DNA from: an uncultured Bacteroidota bacterium | GTDB lineage: Bacteria; Bacteroidota; Bacteroidia; Bacteroidales; VadinHA17 | Direction of reading: 5' to 3' | Length of the DNA: 64,000 nt | NCBI GenBank assembly: GCA_903824785.1 | Contig: CAIJYD010000073.1 | Location: forward strand, 1 to 64,000 | Part shown: positions 61,498 to 64,000 of the stretch, piece after piece | Numbering within the stretch: position 1 is the stretch's first letter | Layout: every line of letters starts with the position of its first letter | Notes under the pieces: generated by a model | What the model saw: only the letters and a program-made list of their open reading frames with translations | The model's database searches: none | Told to the model about the DNA's origin: nothing | Translations under genes and position numbers: made by a program

Positions 61498-61893
61498 ATG
61501 GATATGTTAGACAAAAGAGTTGTGCAAGAGTCACTTAGACGAATTTGTGAGATGGATCTCATTCCAGGAAGAACTCCAGGTAACAAGGAATCTAATCAGG
61601 ATAATTTAACCTCATTGCTGATTCATGATATTTTTGGCGGTGAGATCCTGAAAACCCGAAAGAAATCAGGATGGCATTTCTATAACAGGGTCGATGGCGA
61701 ACGTCTCGATTTTACGAGTTCTGAAATTTGTAATCTGCCAGCAGAGATTTGTTTTGAAGACCTGCCTTCATCTCCTGAAGAGACATGTAATTCTTTCGAA
61801 AAGGAAGATTATTCGACCTTCTTTATGAGATTTGTATTTGTATTTGAAGAGACTATTGGACTGACAAGAAACCGGCCCGGATTTATCATCTGA
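61498..61893 (+). CDS. Hypothetical protein, YunG-like
   Basis: LTSLLIHDIFGGEILKTRKKSGWHFYNRVDGERLDFT resembles the YunG pattern (LVQDYFGGEILK...GxHYWNR...DLT). Confidence 0.6.
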   Translation: MDMLDKRVVQESLRRICEMDLIPGRTPGNKESNQDNLTSLLIHDIFGGEILKTRKKSGWHFYNRVDGERLDFTSSEICNLPAEICFEDLPSSPEETCNSFEKEDYSTFFMRFVFVFEETIGLTRNRPGFII

Positions 61894-61959
61894 AGTTCCT
61901 ATTGTAATCGTGTCTCTTAATTATTCTCTCCCGGTTATATTTATTAGTTATCCGGGGTG

Positions 61960-64000
61960 TTATTCCGGTTTAGGCATGAACGTTCTGACAGGATATAAAT
62001 AAATTTTTGACAAAAGACCCGACTCCTCAGGTTTCTTATCTGAAGCATCATAAGGCTGATAACGGATATTGACAAAATTAATTTCATTATAATTTTTCCA
62101 GACCACACCCTCCTTGTCAAGCTGAATGATCTTGTTTAATGAAAGGTTTGTTACCTCAATCTCAATAGTGTTTTTTTTCTTAATTATTCCTTTTGGAATG
62201 TACAGGTAATCAGGTAAACACCAGACTAATCCTGATTCATTTCCATTTATTCTGACACGGGCAGTTTCGCGTACAACTCCCAGATCAAGCAGAAATCCGT
62301 CTGATTTTTCAAGTTCCGCAGGAATCTCAAAAATGTTTGAGTATTTGGCTTTCCCGCTGAATGTCTCAAATTTACCTCCAAGTTCTGTCCATGAACCCGT
62401 ATGTTCTATAATAACAGGAGCAGGAGTTTCTGAGCCGGGATAGCCTGATGGAGTCAGCAGCCAATTGCCTTTTATTTCGTATTTTCTGATCTCATCGGGT
62501 TTATAATATTCCCAGGCGGGGCCCTCACTTTTTTTATTGGTGCAGATCAGGATTAATGACTGACCGGGAAGTATCCGGAGATAGATCGCTGTGCCGCCAA
62601 CTCTTTTTGCCACAGGCGCTATTCCATGCTTGTCACCTGCAGGATCTAGTATTTCTATACATCTTGCTTTAGCTGTAAGGTCAACCCATCCTTCACTAAA
62701 CTTATCCGACAGGTTTGTAATGAAATAGACTGTACTGTCGCCTGATTGTTTGCGGATAAAGCTAAGCCCTTTCTGAGCAAGCTCTTCAGGGTATATTTTT
62801 ATTTCTGATAAACCTTCCTGAATAGAGGTTTTTACGGAGACATCTGAAGTAAGTGCTGCCATTTCTTGCCCGATACTATTGGCTTCGATCTTCCTTTTTT
62901 CATAGTTATTAAGGCCGGGAATGTCTGCAGGGATCTGGTTCTCAAAAATAATTTTTGCACCCTTCAGAGCCAGATCGCGTAACATCGACAATGTTTTCAG
63001 GGGAATGGTTTCAATAGACGGAACAACCAACACCTTATATCTGGTTTTCCCCGAATAAATATTTCCTTCTGTAACCGTCAGCCCCTCGATCATTTTGTCG
63101 GAGATATAGTCGAAAGTATAGCCATTACTCTGGAAGAGGCCGGCCAGTCTGCCGAAACTGGAATTTCCAAGCCAGTAGCTCGATTTGTGTACGTCAAGTA
63201 GCTGAATATAGTTATTGGTTTTTTGTTTTTTCCATATTTCGTGAACGGGAAAATACAACAGAATATCGTTATCAGGTTTTGTGTTTTGTAATATTGTCTG
63301 GCATTTGGCAATATAGCTTGTGAGGGCTGGCAATTCATTAAAAAAATGGCTGTTCTGATTATAATTTGTAGAAGCATAAAACAGTCTGCCCGGAAATGGT
63401 TTTTCAATTGGCGAATAAGTTGTTCCATGGAAAAAGAGATGATTAATACCGGCGATAAACAACTCATCAACCTGAGGTTTTATCTGAGAAAGAGATACCT
63501 TAAAATGGTCGCCCAGCCATGTAGTCGATTCGGAGCTGACCAGCTTGCGTCCGGTTATGTTAGCGGCAGATGAGGCGAACTTCATTGTCAGAGGGTTGGG
63601 CCTTCCAAAACGCTCCTCCTCATAATCAGGATCCTGCCGCAGGCCGGGTATTCTGAAAGCACTGGCTCCAAAAGATTCTGTTTCCGGAATATCCGATAAG
63701 GCGTAAAGATCGAGAAGGTTACCAGGGGAACCATGTGCCTGAAAACGTGTTATCATGCCCATCTCATGACTCTTGCCGATCCAGTTTGCAGTAAAGTGAT
63801 CAATAATTAAATCTGAAATAGTTTCACAATAATCGGTTATGACACGTTGACGGATCTTATTGTTTAACGTAGTGTCAGCCAGGTAATTAATATAAGGAAG
63901 AAGGTCGTATCCTCTTCTCTTAAGGAATTCAGGTAGAAAATCGCCGGTCCAGTTTGCTCCGTAAACCTCATACGAATCATTATAGAATGAACGTACTTTT
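61960..64000 (-). CDS. GH106-like alpha-L-rhamnosidase / glycoside hydrolase (5' end beyond window)
   Basis: The ORF listed from 63762 stays open in frame to 64000 (SFYNDSYEVYGANWTGDFLPEFLKRRGYDLLPYINYLADT...). That segment plus VLVVPSIETIPLKTLSMLRDLALKGAKIIFEN and the C-terminal GRVRING-like jelly roll fit GH106. Confidence 0.82.
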   Translation of the reverse strand, partial: KVRSFYNDSYEVYGANWTGDFLPEFLKRRGYDLLPYINYLADTTLNNKIRQRVITDYCETISDLIIDHFTANWIGKSHEMGMITRFQAHGSPGNLLDLYALSDIPETESFGASAFRIPGLRQDPDYEEERFGRPNPLTMKFASSAANITGRKLVSSESTTWLGDHFKVSLSQIKPQVDELFIAGINHLFFHGTTYSPIEKPFPGRLFYASTNYNQNSHFFNELPALTSYIAKCQTILQNTKPDNDILLYFPVHEIWKKQKTNNYIQLLDVHKSSYWLGNSSFGRLAGLFQSNGYTFDYISDKMIEGLTVTEGNIYSGKTRYKVLVVPSIETIPLKTLSMLRDLALKGAKIIFENQIPADIPGLNNYEKRKIEANSIGQEMAALTSDVSVKTSIQEGLSEIKIYPEELAQKGLSFIRKQSGDSTVYFITNLSDKFSEGWVDLTAKARCIEILDPAGDKHGIAPVAKRVGGTAIYLRILPGQSLILICTNKKSEGPAWEYYKPDEIRKYEIKGNWLLTPSGYPGSETPAPVIIEHTGSWTELGGKFETFSGKAKYSNIFEIPAELEKSDGFLLDLGVVRETARVRINGNESGLVWCLPDYLYIPKGIIKKKNTIEIEVTNLSLNKIIQLDKEGVVWKNYNEINFVNIRYQPYDASDKKPEESGLLSKIYLYPVRTFMPKPE

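Noticed and set aside
1-64000. CRISPR arrays, prophage, complete IS elements, toxin-antitoxin or restriction systems
   Set aside because: No regularly spaced repeats, transposase/integrase ORFs or recognisable defence domains seen in the ORF track or intergenic regions; the only mobile DNA is the intron fragment.

Overview
The window looks like a Bacteroidota (Bacteroidales/Marinilabiliales-like) chromosome. Supporting signs are TAnnTTTG -7 promoter elements, a FeoA-FeoB fusion, BT_3928-type DoxX, DUF3822 next to rsmD, and folP-cdaA. Most of it is housekeeping: tRNA-Asp, rsmD, a RecD-like helicase, a phosphosugar mutase plus rfbDCA, rpsA, rnz, guaA, an S41 peptidase, gcvT/comB/serC/serA/DUF1015/yggS, uvrA, an ECF sigma factor, rsmE, tpiA, tmk, folP, cdaA, feoAB and prfC. 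There is also a carbohydrate-active segment (transglutaminase, GH78-like, GH92, and a GH106-like gene cut by the right edge). The clearest accessory element is a 5' fragment of a group II intron at about 17369-17840. It sits directly behind the siaB-siaC terminator hairpin and lacks both its ORF body and a recognisable domain V. Other points to check are an orphan SiaB/SiaC partner-switch pair, an Hpt-STAS pair, a TerB-FHA-ABCG fusion transporter, DUF1015 and ComB inside a serine-biosynthesis cluster, a 13-bp perfect hairpin inside rnz, a decayed tRNA-like remnant, a 1496-aa secreted protein and a YunG-like protein. I found no CRISPR array, complete transposon, prophage or recognisable defence system. 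I do not claim a wholly new system. All calls come from reading the sequence; no database searches were run.
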